From: Zhongshania antarctica
GTDB taxonomy: Bacteria > Pseudomonadota > Gammaproteobacteria > Pseudomonadales > Spongiibacteraceae
Direction of reading: 5' to 3'
Assembly: GCF_014202945.1 (NCBI RefSeq)
Contig: NZ_JACHHW010000005.1
Span: 62,001-126,000, forward strand
DNA length: 64,000 nucleotides
Shown here: piece by piece, positions 53,687 to 62,505 of the stretch
Position numbering within the stretch: position 1 is the first letter of the stretch
Layout of the letters: every line of letters begins with the position of its first letter
The notes under the pieces: generated by a model
The model's input: the letters and a program-made list of their open reading frames with translations, nothing else
Database searches by the model: none
Told to the model about the DNA's origin: nothing
Position numbers and translations under genes: made by a program

Positions 53687-54709
53687 CTAAACGACTTCGC
53701 CAGCAATAAACTCCATCGTCTTTACCGAGACATCAAAATTATCGGCATGGCCAATCATCAGTGTTGTTACGTCAGACTTTTTCCAATCTTGCAGGCGTTC
53801 GCGGATTCGCTCTTTAGGACCTAGCAATGAAATTTCATCAACCAGGGCATCTGGCACGGCCTTGATGGCTTCGTCATGCTTACCGGCATACCAAAGGTCT
53901 TGCACTTTTTGCGCTTCGTCACCAAAACCCATGCGACCCATTAGGTTTTTATGGAAATTGTCTTTCTTGGCTCCCATACCACCTAAATACAAGGCCATGG
54001 TCATTTTGCCTGGATACATAGCCTCTTCAAGATTATCGTTCACAATGCAATTCACCATCGCATTAATCTCGAAGCCTTCCGGCTTACTCGCCAAGCTATC
54101 GTCAAAAATATTCATGCGATAAGGCGAGACAAAGATTGGCATCCAACCGTCAAATCGCTCTGCCGCCAAGGCGATGTTTTTAGGGCCTTCGGCGCCCAAA
54201 AATACCGGAATCTTTTTACGCAGTGGGTGAGTGATGCTCTTTAGCGGCTTACCTAAATGAAGATTATTGGGACCATCATAGGGCAACTTATATTGTTCAC
54301 CATTTAGCGCAACCGGCGCTTCGCGGGCAATGACTTGCTGAAAAATATCCAGCCATTCACGAGTACGCTCGAGTGGACGTTTGAAAGGTTGACCATACCA
54401 ACCCTCAACAACCTGCGGACCAGAAACCCCAACGCCCAAACAAAGGCGACCATTGGAAATATGATCCAAGGTTAGCGCCGACATTGCAGCGCACACGGGC
54501 GTTCTTGCCGAAATTTGCATGACCCCAGTACACAAGCGAATTTTACTGGTGGATACCGCAATTGCGGCCAGCGGCGTAAAACAATCTGAGCCATAGGCCT
54601 CGGCGGTAAACACCGAATCAAAACCAAACGCTTCGGCTTTTTGGGCTAGTTCAATAAAACGATCGGTTGGATTTTTTTGCCAGTAGCCAAGATGTAATCC
54701 GAGTTTCAT
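53687..54709 (-). CDS. Luciferase-like (LLM class) flavin-dependent oxidoreductase, second of three
   Basis: 340 residues; starts MKLGLHLGYWQKNPTDRFIELAQKAEAFGFDSVFTAE, with IRLCTGVMQISARTPVCAAMSALTLDHISNGRLCLGVGVSGPQVVEGWYG and VFLGAEGPKNIALAAERFDGW. The GVGVSGPQVVEGWYG region is typical of the F420-type (Rv3520c-like) branch, so F420 or FMN may be the cofactor. Substrate unknown. It precedes the tandem repeat array and the P450 gene. Confidence 0.9.
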   Translation of the reverse strand: MKLGLHLGYWQKNPTDRFIELAQKAEAFGFDSVFTAEAYGSDCFTPLAAIAVSTSKIRLCTGVMQISARTPVCAAMSALTLDHISNGRLCLGVGVSGPQVVEGWYGQPFKRPLERTREWLDIFQQVIAREAPVALNGEQYKLPYDGPNNLHLGKPLKSITHPLRKKIPVFLGAEGPKNIALAAERFDGWMPIFVSPYRMNIFDDSLASKPEGFEINAMVNCIVNDNLEEAMYPGKMTMALYLGGMGAKKDNFHKNLMGRMGFGDEAQKVQDLWYAGKHDEAIKAVPDALVDEISLLGPKERIRERLQDWKKSDVTTLMIGHADNFDVSVKTMEFIAGEVV

Positions 54710-54798
54710 ATACGCCCTCTTTTATTCTTTGATAACTGCAATTTAGTTGAGAAACGACCAAAGCGTCAGACGACACACGTCTGGCGCAAGACGCAAAT

Positions 54799-55835
54799 GC
54801 ATTCGCTGCGCTCACGTGGATACCTGCCTACGCAGGTATGACCTCGTTCTGGCTGATGCTTGCCCCTGCCATCGTAAGTATGACGCTGAGGTATCCCCCT
54901 AGCGGATACCGTATCGCTCACGCGACGTTCTAGCGTCGCCCCTGCGGAGGCAGGGGCCCATCTCAGCAACGAAGTATTAAAATTAGCGCTGCTTGCAAAG
55001 GCATTCGCTGCTCACGTGGATACCTGCCTGCGCAGGTATGACCTCGTTCCGGCTGATGCTTGCCCCTACCATCGCAAGTATGACGCTGAGGCATCCCCCT
55101 AGCGGATACCGTATCGCTTACGCGACGTTCTAACGTCGCCCCTGCGGAGGCAGGGGCCCATCTCAGCAACGAAGTATTAAAATTAACGCTGCCCACAAAT
55201 GCATTCGCTACGCTCTCATAGATACCTGCCTGCGCAGGTATGACCTCGTTCCGGCTGATGCTTGCCCCTACCATCGCAAGTATGACGCTGAGGTATCCCC
55301 TATCGCTCACGCGACGTTCGAGCGTCGCCCATGCGAAGGCAGGGGCCCATCTCAGCAACGTAGTATTAAAATTAGCGCTGCTAACAAAAGCATTCGCTAC
55401 GCTCTCATGGATACCTGCCTGCGCAGGTATGACCTCGTTCTGGCTGATGCTTGCCCCCTACCATCGCAAGTATGACGCTGAGGCATCCCCTATCGCTCAC
55501 GCGACGTTCGAGCGTCGCCCCTGCGAAGGCAGGGGCCCATCTCAGCAACGTAGTATTAAAATTAGCGCTGCTAACAAAAGCATTCGCTACGCTCTCATGG
55601 ATACCTGCCTGCGCAGGTATGACCTCGTTCTGGCTGATGCTTGCCCCTACCATCGCAAGTATGACGCTGAGGTATCCCCTAGCGGATACCGTATCGCTAA
55701 CGCGAAGTTCGAGCGTCGCCCCTGCGGAGGCAGGGGCCCATCTCAGCAACGAAGTATTAAATTTAGCGCTGCCTGCAAAGGCATTCGCTGCGCTCAGGTG
55801 GACACCTGCCTGCGCAGGTATGACCTTGTTCTGCG
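54799..55835. repeat. Tandem array of five family B units plus a partial sixth
   Basis: Units begin GCATTCGCT at 54799, 55001, 55201, 55390, 55580 and 55781, giving periods of 202, 200, 189, 190 and 201 bp; the shorter ones lack an AGCGGATACC-type insert. Each has a palindrome with TACCTGC / GCAGGTA arms and a facing one with GCCCCTGC / GCAGGGGC arms, joined by a conserved 90-100 bp spacer (CTCGTTC ... GCTGATGCTTGCCCC). Family A-like ends (GGCGCAAGACGC and its inverse TGCGTCTTGC) flank the array. Confidence 0.9.
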
Positions 55836-55857
55836 TCTTGCATCTAACGCCAGGGGC

Positions 55858-57219
55858 TCAGCCTATTCGCTTCAATACCAGCGGCAAATCATCAACCGGC
55901 TTTGGCAGCGGCACGGTTTGCATTTTGTCGCTAAAACCATCGGCCAAGTGGAACTCATACTGGCGCAGGAATTGGTGCATGAAGTTTTTCACTTGCATCA
56001 GTGCAAAGTGCATTCCGATACATTTATGGGCACCGCCGCCAAAGCCAACCCAGCTAAATGAGTGGCGTTTGTGCTCGTTACGCGGCTCCAACCAACGGTC
56101 GATATCGAACTTAAGTGGCTCATCCCAGTACTCCGCCATGCGGTGGGTGTGCTGCGGTGCTAAAAACAGAATGGTGTTAGCCGGGATTTTATATCCACCC
56201 AATTCGCAGTCGTTAATGGTGCGACGCTGCATCATCATAACGGAAGGGTGAAGGCGCAACGCTTCTTTAACGGCCACTTCCATCAGCGGCATATTTTCTA
56301 GATCTTCGTAATCGAGATAAGGCTTATCTATCGACATGGCCTCTTCGCGCAGACGCTGCTGTAACTCAGGGTTTTGGCCCAAGTGGAAAAGCATGTGGCT
56401 TAGCGCACTGGTTGTGGTGTCGTGGGCGGCGAACAGCAAGAAGCTCATATGCGCGACAATGTCTTCATTAGAGAAGTATTCGCCGTCTTCAGTCTTCTCT
56501 CGGCAAAAATAACTAAATGTATCCGTGCCGTCACCATTGCGACGCTCTTCGATTAGGCCTCCAAAGAGCTCGATAAGATAGCGCTCACCGATTTTACCTT
56601 TACGAAACTTAGTACCAGGCCATTCTTTGGTGACGATACCCATCAAGCCATCGGTAATATCCAAAAACGCTTTATTGAGCTTTTCAGCACGCTCATCGTT
56701 TTCGTCCAGACCGACAAAAATTCGCGCCGCCACATCAAGCAGAATTTTCTTGATTCCAGGAAAAAATAGCAACTCGCCTTTTTCACCCCAGCCACTAATA
56801 CCGTCAGCGATCATCGGCCCCATGGTGCCGATATAACCTTTCATTGCGTCATTTTTAAACGCTGACTGCATCATACGACGCTGGAAGCGATGATCTTCAT
56901 GATCACGCAGTAACAAAGCGCCTTTGTAGAAACGGCCCAGCGATCCCATATAACCCATTTCGGCTGAGAAATTTTTATCCCTATCTAACATAATTTCTTT
57001 ATATAGATCGGGACCAATCAGCAGTGCGCCGCGGAAGCCCGCCAAGCCAAAGCGGCTCACATTGCCGAACTCCTTATACTGGCGATCGATAGTGCCGTAC
57101 AAGTCCTTCACCAGCTGAAATGTCTGACCAATGACAGGCAAACCAAAGGAACCCGGAATATGGTCCAATTTCTCGTTGTTTTTACATTCTTTATAGTCTT
57201 GGTTAACTGCAGTAGCCAT
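55858..57219 (-). CDS. Cytochrome P450
   Basis: 453 residues. I-helix oxygen motif AAHDTTTSALSHM, the ExxR pair in VKEALRLHP, the PERF-like region KFDIDRWLEP, and the haem-binding FSWVGFGGGAHKCIG with axial Cys at about 400. Sequence style resembles CYP51/CYP120-type enzymes that act on sterols, terpenoids or retinoids. It is soluble, as usual in bacteria. The reductase and ferredoxin are not in the window. Divergent from a TetR regulator with palindromes between, so repression by that regulator is likely. Confidence 0.95.
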   Translation of the reverse strand: MATAVNQDYKECKNNEKLDHIPGSFGLPVIGQTFQLVKDLYGTIDRQYKEFGNVSRFGLAGFRGALLIGPDLYKEIMLDRDKNFSAEMGYMGSLGRFYKGALLLRDHEDHRFQRRMMQSAFKNDAMKGYIGTMGPMIADGISGWGEKGELLFFPGIKKILLDVAARIFVGLDENDERAEKLNKAFLDITDGLMGIVTKEWPGTKFRKGKIGERYLIELFGGLIEERRNGDGTDTFSYFCREKTEDGEYFSNEDIVAHMSFLLFAAHDTTTSALSHMLFHLGQNPELQQRLREEAMSIDKPYLDYEDLENMPLMEVAVKEALRLHPSVMMMQRRTINDCELGGYKIPANTILFLAPQHTHRMAEYWDEPLKFDIDRWLEPRNEHKRHSFSWVGFGGGAHKCIGMHFALMQVKNFMHQFLRQYEFHLADGFSDKMQTVPLPKPVDDLPLVLKRIG

Positions 57220-57285
57220 TATCAGCCCTCCGAAGGGGGATTATTGTGATGTTATTTGTGGGCAATCATAGGCGGGGCTCGCATA

Positions 57286-57320
57286 CATATCAAGCGTCCG
57301 ATATGAAATATTCGTCATAT
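57286..57320. promoter_or_regulatory. Two overlapping palindromes between P450 and TetR genes
   Basis: CATATC-N8-GATATG (57286-57305) and ATATGA-N8-TCATAT (57301-57320) are both perfect with the same spacing and overlap. They fit an operator for the divergent TetR regulator; a -10-like TATATT lies at 57325-57330. Binding is inferred. Confidence 0.6.
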
Positions 57321-57383
57321 TCGGTATATTATCCCTGCCACAGCCATTTCCACCGGCCAACACCAGATAATAAGGGTTACCAA

Positions 57384-57980
57384 TTGAGGAAAGTAGACCA
57401 CGATATCCGCCGCGCAGAAGTCGCTGGCGCCGCCGCAAAACTCATTGCAAACAAGGGCTTAGAAGCGCTTACTACAAGAGCCCTAGCCAAAGAGCTAAGC
57501 TGCTCCATTGGTGTGCTGTCCCATTATTTCAGTAGCAAAGAAGAAATCGTCATCGCCGCCTTCCGCTGGGCAGATCAACGCATCGACCTGCGAATGCAAG
57601 AAGCCATCGCCTACGAAAGCCCTAATATCGACTCGTTTGTGCCCGTCATTAAAGCTGGTCTACCGCTAGATGAAGAATCCGACTTGGAATGGCGGGTGCG
57701 CCTGAACCTGCACACCTTCGCGCTCACCCACAAAGACAGCCTTGAAGCCGAACGCGACAAAAACAACCAGTTTCGGGAATTAATGGCGGTAATGATCGCC
57801 AATATGCAGACCAGCGGCCACGTGCGCAACGACATAAGCGCCAGCGACATCACCAGCATCGCCTTTGACCTCGTTAACGGCATGGCCAAAAACCTGTTGA
57901 TGTGCCCCTTTGAAGAACGCGAGGCCAAAGCAGAGTATTTATTTAGACTTATTGCCGTACTGAAAAGCCCGACGACATAG
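57384..57980 (+). CDS. TetR/AcrR-family regulator (beside P450)
   Basis: 198 residues from a TTG start (LRKVDHDIRRAEV) preceded by TAAGGG; the frame upstream contains the operator-like palindromes and is unlikely to be coding. N-terminal TetR helix-turn-helix (about 10-55: AAAKLIANKGLEALTTRALAKELSCSIGVLSHYFSSKEEIVIAAF) and a helical ligand domain. The body resembles BetI-type regulators. Its divergence from the P450 gene makes that gene the likely target. Confidence 0.9.
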   Translation: MRKVDHDIRRAEVAGAAAKLIANKGLEALTTRALAKELSCSIGVLSHYFSSKEEIVIAAFRWADQRIDLRMQEAIAYESPNIDSFVPVIKAGLPLDEESDLEWRVRLNLHTFALTHKDSLEAERDKNNQFRELMAVMIANMQTSGHVRNDISASDITSIAFDLVNGMAKNLLMCPFEEREAKAEYLFRLIAVLKSPTT

Positions 57981-58003
57981 GGATTTGAGTATTACTTCAG
58001 GGA

Positions 58004-58885
58004 GCATTCGCTAACGCTCACATGGATCCCTGCCTACGCAGGGATGACGCGAAGGTATGAGACCAAAATAATCGTCCGGCAACGGTACGACGAAATACCA
58101 AAATCCTAAAAATTCGTCGCTACTGCAAAAGCCTGGCAGCAAATACACAAGTGAAATTGAGCGTCACTCCTGCGCAGGCAGGAGTCCATCTCAGCAACGA
58201 AGTGCAAAATTCCCCCTTAAAGCATTCGCTCCGCTAACATGGATACCTGCCCCTGCCTACGCATGGATGACACTCATATTAAAATCGTCACTCCTGCGAA
58301 GGCAGGGGGTCCATCTCAGCAACGAAGTACGGGTTTCACGCGGCCACCGCTAAGCATTCACTGCGTTCATATGGTTCTGCCTACGCAGGGATAACGCTCG
58401 TATTAAAATACGTCGCCCCTGCGAAGGCAGGGGGTCCATCTCGGCTACGAAGTACGGATTTCACACGACCACCACTATGCATTCACTGCGCTCATATGGC
58501 TCCATCCCTGCGCAGGGGTGACGCTCGTATTAAAATACGTCGCCCCTGCGAAGGCAGGGGCCCATCTTAGCTACGAAGTACGGATTTCACGCGGCCACCG
58601 CTAAGCATTCACTGCGTTCATATGGTTCCCTGCCTACGCAGGGATGACGCTCATATTAAAATGCGTCACTCCTGCGAAGGGATAACGCTCGCATTAAAAT
58701 CGTCACTCCTGCGCAGGCAGGAGTCCATCTCAGCAACGAAGTACGGATTTCACACGACCACCACTATGCATTCACTACGTTCATATGGTTCTGCCTACGC
58801 AGGGATAACGCTCGTATTAAAATGCGTCACTCCTGCGAAGCCGGACTCTGCCCCTGCGAAGGCAGGGGCCCATTTCAGCAACGGA
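58004..58885. repeat. Array of family B units with periods of about 125-220 bp
   Basis: Unit starts (GCATTC[A/G]CT) at 58004, 58222, 58354, 58479, 58605 and 58768. Three consecutive units are 125-132 bp long and lack the long spacer. Palindrome arms vary between TCCCTGC/GCAGGGA, ACTCCTGC/GCAGGAGT and GCCCCTGC/GCAGGGGC. Some palindromes are half-deleted (GGTTCTGCCTACGCAGG). No gene in 57981-58929. Confidence 0.85.
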
Positions 58886-58929
58886 GTGCATATCGAATAC
58901 TTTACACCCCACCGCCCTCACGTATTTCG

Positions 58930-59805
58930 CTACTTAGACTTAGCAATCACCTCATTCGCGTACCAAGCCATCATGCCTATTTTCTCCTCAACGGTTTTAT
59001 CATCGGCTTCAGAGGCATAGACATCACGGAACGCAACCAGCACTTCATTTACACCGATGTCTTCAAGACGCTTTATGCCGTCGGCGCTATAGGCTTCCGC
59101 CGTCATCGCTTGAAACTCAAAAGGCAGGTGATCGCGACCGTACTCTTTGCGAAAGCCATTAATTTTATCGATCATTTCCTTAATAGACTCAAGCTCGCCA
59201 CCGGCCGCAATCCAACCATCGCCTAATCGCGCGGCGCGGCGCAATGCCGGAATGGAGTGGCCGCCGACCAGTATCGGCGGGCGCACAGAGGGTACTGGGC
59301 ATAGTTTTATGGCGGGCAGTTCGAACATATCCCCCTTATAGCTAAAGTATTCCCCACTCATCAGTCCATTAATGATCTCAATCATTTCGTCCATGCGCTT
59401 GCCACGTTTTTCCCACGCGACATTGGTCACTTCAAAATCTTCTGCCCACGGGCTAATACCCACGCCGTAGGTAAAGCGATTGCCGCTCAACACCGCCAGT
59501 GTCGACAAAGACTTAGCAATTAAGGCCGGCTCGTGCACTGCCAACTTATGCACCGAGGTAGAAAATCGAATAGTGCTGGTCAATGCCGCCAAATGCGCGG
59601 TCAGTAAAAACGGCTCCATAAATGGCACCCCGTCTAAAAACTCGCGGCTGCCATCAGCGTTGTAAGGGTATTTGGAACTCGCCTCTTTCGGATAGCAAAT
59701 GCTGTCGGGCATGGTAATCGTATCAAAGCCCAGCCGCTCGGCTTCCAAGGTCAGGGGCGCATACTGCTCCTGCGGGCACATACTGTGGTGGTAGGCAAAC
59801 TTCAT
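58930..59805 (-). CDS. Luciferase-like (LLM class) flavin-dependent oxidoreductase, third of three
   Basis: 291 residues; starts MKFAYHHSMCPQEQYAPLTLEAERLGFDTITMPDS, continues FSTSVHKLAVHEPALIAKSLSTLAVLSGNRFTYGVGISPWAEDFEV and PPILVGGHSIPALRRAARLGDGWIAAG. It belongs to an F420- or FMN-dependent branch. It is divergent from a TetR-family gene (268-base gap, no other gene seen there). The substrate is unknown. Confidence 0.9.
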   Translation of the reverse strand: MKFAYHHSMCPQEQYAPLTLEAERLGFDTITMPDSICYPKEASSKYPYNADGSREFLDGVPFMEPFLLTAHLAALTSTIRFSTSVHKLAVHEPALIAKSLSTLAVLSGNRFTYGVGISPWAEDFEVTNVAWEKRGKRMDEMIEIINGLMSGEYFSYKGDMFELPAIKLCPVPSVRPPILVGGHSIPALRRAARLGDGWIAAGGELESIKEMIDKINGFRKEYGRDHLPFEFQAMTAEAYSADGIKRLEDIGVNEVLVAFRDVYASEADDKTVEEKIGMMAWYANEVIAKSK

Positions 59806-60073
59806 CGCTAATCCCTTCCCCTGTCATTATTGTCATAGGCCAACTCAAATGAGTCAGCAGCTGCAACATTAATACAAAGATCCCGCCGCCGCCTCACCCA
59901 AACGGCGCAGCAAATTGACAATAACAGGCTATGCTAATAGTAGGTTTAGCGTGGGCAAACACACACGATTAAACGGCAAGCCAAGCTCTAACAAGGTTTA
60001 TTAGTTTTATTTTTTTGCTAAGCTTACCAATAACTTAGAATAATTTATAAAACCCAAACACAGCGGTAACACC

Positions 60074-60766
60074 ATGAACGTGAGCACCATAAAAGACAGC
60101 CGCAGCGTGCGCACCCGCGAAGCACTTATTCGCACCGCCGAGCTGCTGTTTGCCGAGCAAGGCTATGAAGCGGTGTCGATCAATACCATTACCCGCGAAG
60201 CCAACCAAAACAACCGCAACGCGGTGCAGTATCACTTTGGCAACAAAACCGGCCTGCTACAGGCTATTTTTGATAAACACAGCCCCGGCGTAGCCGCTAA
60301 GCGCGCCGATTTAATCGACGCCTTACTCGCCACCACACAGCCCGTGGCCCGCTTACTGGCCACCGCCATTGTCGAACCACTGTTGGACAAACTCACCGAC
60401 CCCGACGGTGGCGAAGCCTATATACACATTAGCGCTGAGCTTATTGCCAGCAACACCTTGGGCTACAGCCTGCCACAGGCACATCCCGTGCAAATACCCA
60501 GAGAGACCAAACTGGCCAAACTTGCCGGCAACCAGCTAACTCACCTGCCCCCAGAAATTGGCCAGCAACGCATTCTCATGATGAATGTCCTCGCTTTTCA
60601 CGGTATATCTGACCATGCGCGGGTACGTAGAAATCGGCAATTAGACCCAATGATACGTGACACCGACTTTATGGCCAGCAATCTCATCGACAGCATTACA
60701 GCAATGCTAGAGGCCCAGCCATCGCCCAACACCCTGCAAATACTCGGGCAACGCCAAGGTAAATAG
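60074..60766 (+). CDS. TetR-family transcriptional regulator
   Basis: 230 residues. N-terminal helix-turn-helix (about 12-60: TREALIRTAELLFAEQGYEAVSINTITREANQNNRNAVQYHFGNKTGLLQAIF) and a longer-than-average helical ligand domain. The QNNRNAVQYHFGNK recognition helix is of the type seen in TetR regulators of lipid and steroid catabolism. The AT-rich 5' region (60000-60050) likely holds the promoter. Targets probably include the divergent luciferase-like gene. Confidence 0.88.
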   Translation: MNVSTIKDSRSVRTREALIRTAELLFAEQGYEAVSINTITREANQNNRNAVQYHFGNKTGLLQAIFDKHSPGVAAKRADLIDALLATTQPVARLLATAIVEPLLDKLTDPDGGEAYIHISAELIASNTLGYSLPQAHPVQIPRETKLAKLAGNQLTHLPPEIGQQRILMMNVLAFHGISDHARVRRNRQLDPMIRDTDFMASNLIDSITAMLEAQPSPNTLQILGQRQGK

Positions 60767-60805
60767 CACACAATGAAATCCCACACGGAGTAACAAACCG
60801 AATTT

Positions 60806-61786
60806 ATGCGCTTTACTTTTTTAGGCACTAGCGCCGGCACGCCAACGGCGCAACGCAACGTCACCGCCCTAGCGCTGAACATAGACGACAACCGTGACTG
60901 GTATTTAATCGACTGCGGCGAAGGCACTCAGCATCGCTTACTGCATAGCCACCACTCCAGCGCTAAACTCAAAGCCATCTTTATCACCCACGTTCACGGT
61001 GACCACTGCTACGGACTGCCAGGCCTTATTGCCAGCGCCAATATGAGCGGCCGCACCGAGCCACTCACGGTCTGCGCGCCAGACGGCATAGAGCAATACG
61101 TTCGCAATACCTTTGCCCTTACCGACGTCCACAATATGCGCTTTCCCCTGAATTTTGTGCGCAGCGACCAGCCGGATTTTTATTACAACGACGGCGCCAT
61201 CGAAGTTAGCGCCATCGAAATGTCACATCGAGTTCCCTGTTTCGCGTACCAGATTACAGAAATACCCCCAACCCACATCAACGAAACCAAACTCGATGAC
61301 CTTGGCGTACCCCGCGGCCCACTATGGCACCAATTACAACAAGGTGACGATGTAACACTACCCAGCGGCAACACCCTTCGCGCCAACGAGGTTTGCACGC
61401 CCGCCTGGGCGGCCCGCAAAATAGTGGTTGGTGGCGACAACGACCAACCCAGCCTACTGCATCAGGCACTGCTAGACTGCGACCTACTCATTCACGAAGC
61501 CACCTTCACCGAAGACGTCTTCGCCAAAGTTGGCCCCAAATACATGCACAGCACCGCCGCCATGGTTGCCAAAACTGCCACCGACACTGAACTCCCCCAC
61601 CTAATACTCACCCACTTCAGTCAACGCTATCGCAGTGGCCACTCATCCAAAAACAAACACAAAGCCCAGCACACCGTAAAAGACCTCTACAAAGAAGCCC
61701 GCGCACACTACCAGGGGAACCTACTGCTTGCAGAAGACCTGCAAAGCTATCAGCTGGAGAAAGATAAAAGCCTAAATAAGCTTTAA
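60806..61786 (+). CDS. rnz: Ribonuclease Z (metallo-beta-lactamase fold)
   Basis: 3'-processing endonuclease of tRNA precursors and a metallo-beta-lactamase-fold enzyme. 326 residues, similar to E. coli RNase BN/Z. Diagnostic stretches are FLGTSAGTPTAQRNVTAL, IDCGEGTQHRLL, the zinc motif ITHVHGDHCYGLPGL, GPLWHQLQQGDDV, and LIHEATFTEDV with the final LILTHFSQRY. A gene 40 bases upstream (TetR) may be co-transcribed. Ends just before a family B array. Confidence 0.94.
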   Translation: MRFTFLGTSAGTPTAQRNVTALALNIDDNRDWYLIDCGEGTQHRLLHSHHSSAKLKAIFITHVHGDHCYGLPGLIASANMSGRTEPLTVCAPDGIEQYVRNTFALTDVHNMRFPLNFVRSDQPDFYYNDGAIEVSAIEMSHRVPCFAYQITEIPPTHINETKLDDLGVPRGPLWHQLQQGDDVTLPSGNTLRANEVCTPAWAARKIVVGGDNDQPSLLHQALLDCDLLIHEATFTEDVFAKVGPKYMHSTAAMVAKTATDTELPHLILTHFSQRYRSGHSSKNKHKAQHTVKDLYKEARAHYQGNLLLAEDLQSYQLEKDKSLNKL

Positions 61787-61797
61787 CGGCGCAAAAG

Positions 61798-62490
61798 CAT
61801 TCACTGCGCTCATATGGATCCCTGCCTCCGCAGGGATGACAACAATTAATCATTCGCCAACCCTACGAGGGTATGACGACAAATACGGTAAATTTAATTA
61901 CTCGTCACTCCTGCGGAGCCGGACTCTGCACCTGCGAAGGCAGGGGGTCCATCTCCGCAACGAAGTACGAATTTCACGCGACCACCACGAAGCATTCGCT
62001 GCGCTCATATGGATATCTGCCTGCGCAGGGATGACTTAATGCGGCACATGGGTATGACTACAAATTAAGCATTCCCCACTTCTGCGCAGGCAGGACAACA
62101 AATACGGTAAATTTAATTACTCGTCACTCCTGCGCAGGCAGGAGTCCATCTCAGCCACGAAGTGCGGAATTCACGCTGCCACCACAAAGCATTCACTGCG
62201 CTCATATGGATCCCTGCCTCCGCAGGGATGACTTAATGCGGCACAGGGGTATGACTACAAATTAAGCATTCCCCACTTCTGCGCAGGCAGGACAACAAAT
62301 ACGGTAAATTTAATTACTCGTCACTCCTGCGCAGGCAGGAGTCTATTGCTGCAACGGAGTGCGAATTTCACGCAGCCACCGCGAAGCATTCGCTGCGCTC
62401 ATATGGATCCCTGCCTGCGCAGGGATGACAGCAAATAGGTACAAACCGGTCACATGGATACCTGCCCCTGCCTACGCAGGTATAACACCG
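61798..62490. repeat. Tandem array of family B units, period 194-197 bp
   Basis: Four units start at 61798, 61992, 62189 and 62386; the shared spacer contains AATACGGTAAATTTAATTACTCGTC. Palindrome arms are mostly TCCCTGC / GCAGGGA in the plus orientation and ACTCCTGC / GCAGGAGT in the facing copy. A final half (TACCTGCCCCTGCCTACGCAGGTA area) lies near 62455-62480. No gene in 61787-62505. Confidence 0.85.
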
Positions 62491-62505
62491 AATAGTCGTC
62501 TAGCG

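Noticed and set aside
54799-55835. CRISPR array
   Set aside because: Units are 190-200 bp and the between-palindrome segments are copies of one another, not unique spacers; no cas genes.
55240-56251. Long overlapping frames (266-273 codons) running through the 55-kb array into the P450 gene
   Set aside because: They translate repeat units (repeating ASMTLR, FERRPCEGRGPS-like strings) and antisense P450; no start signal or domain.
59915-59940. TTGACA followed by TATGCT before the TetR gene at 60 kb
   Set aside because: Spacing is 9 bases; not a usable pair.
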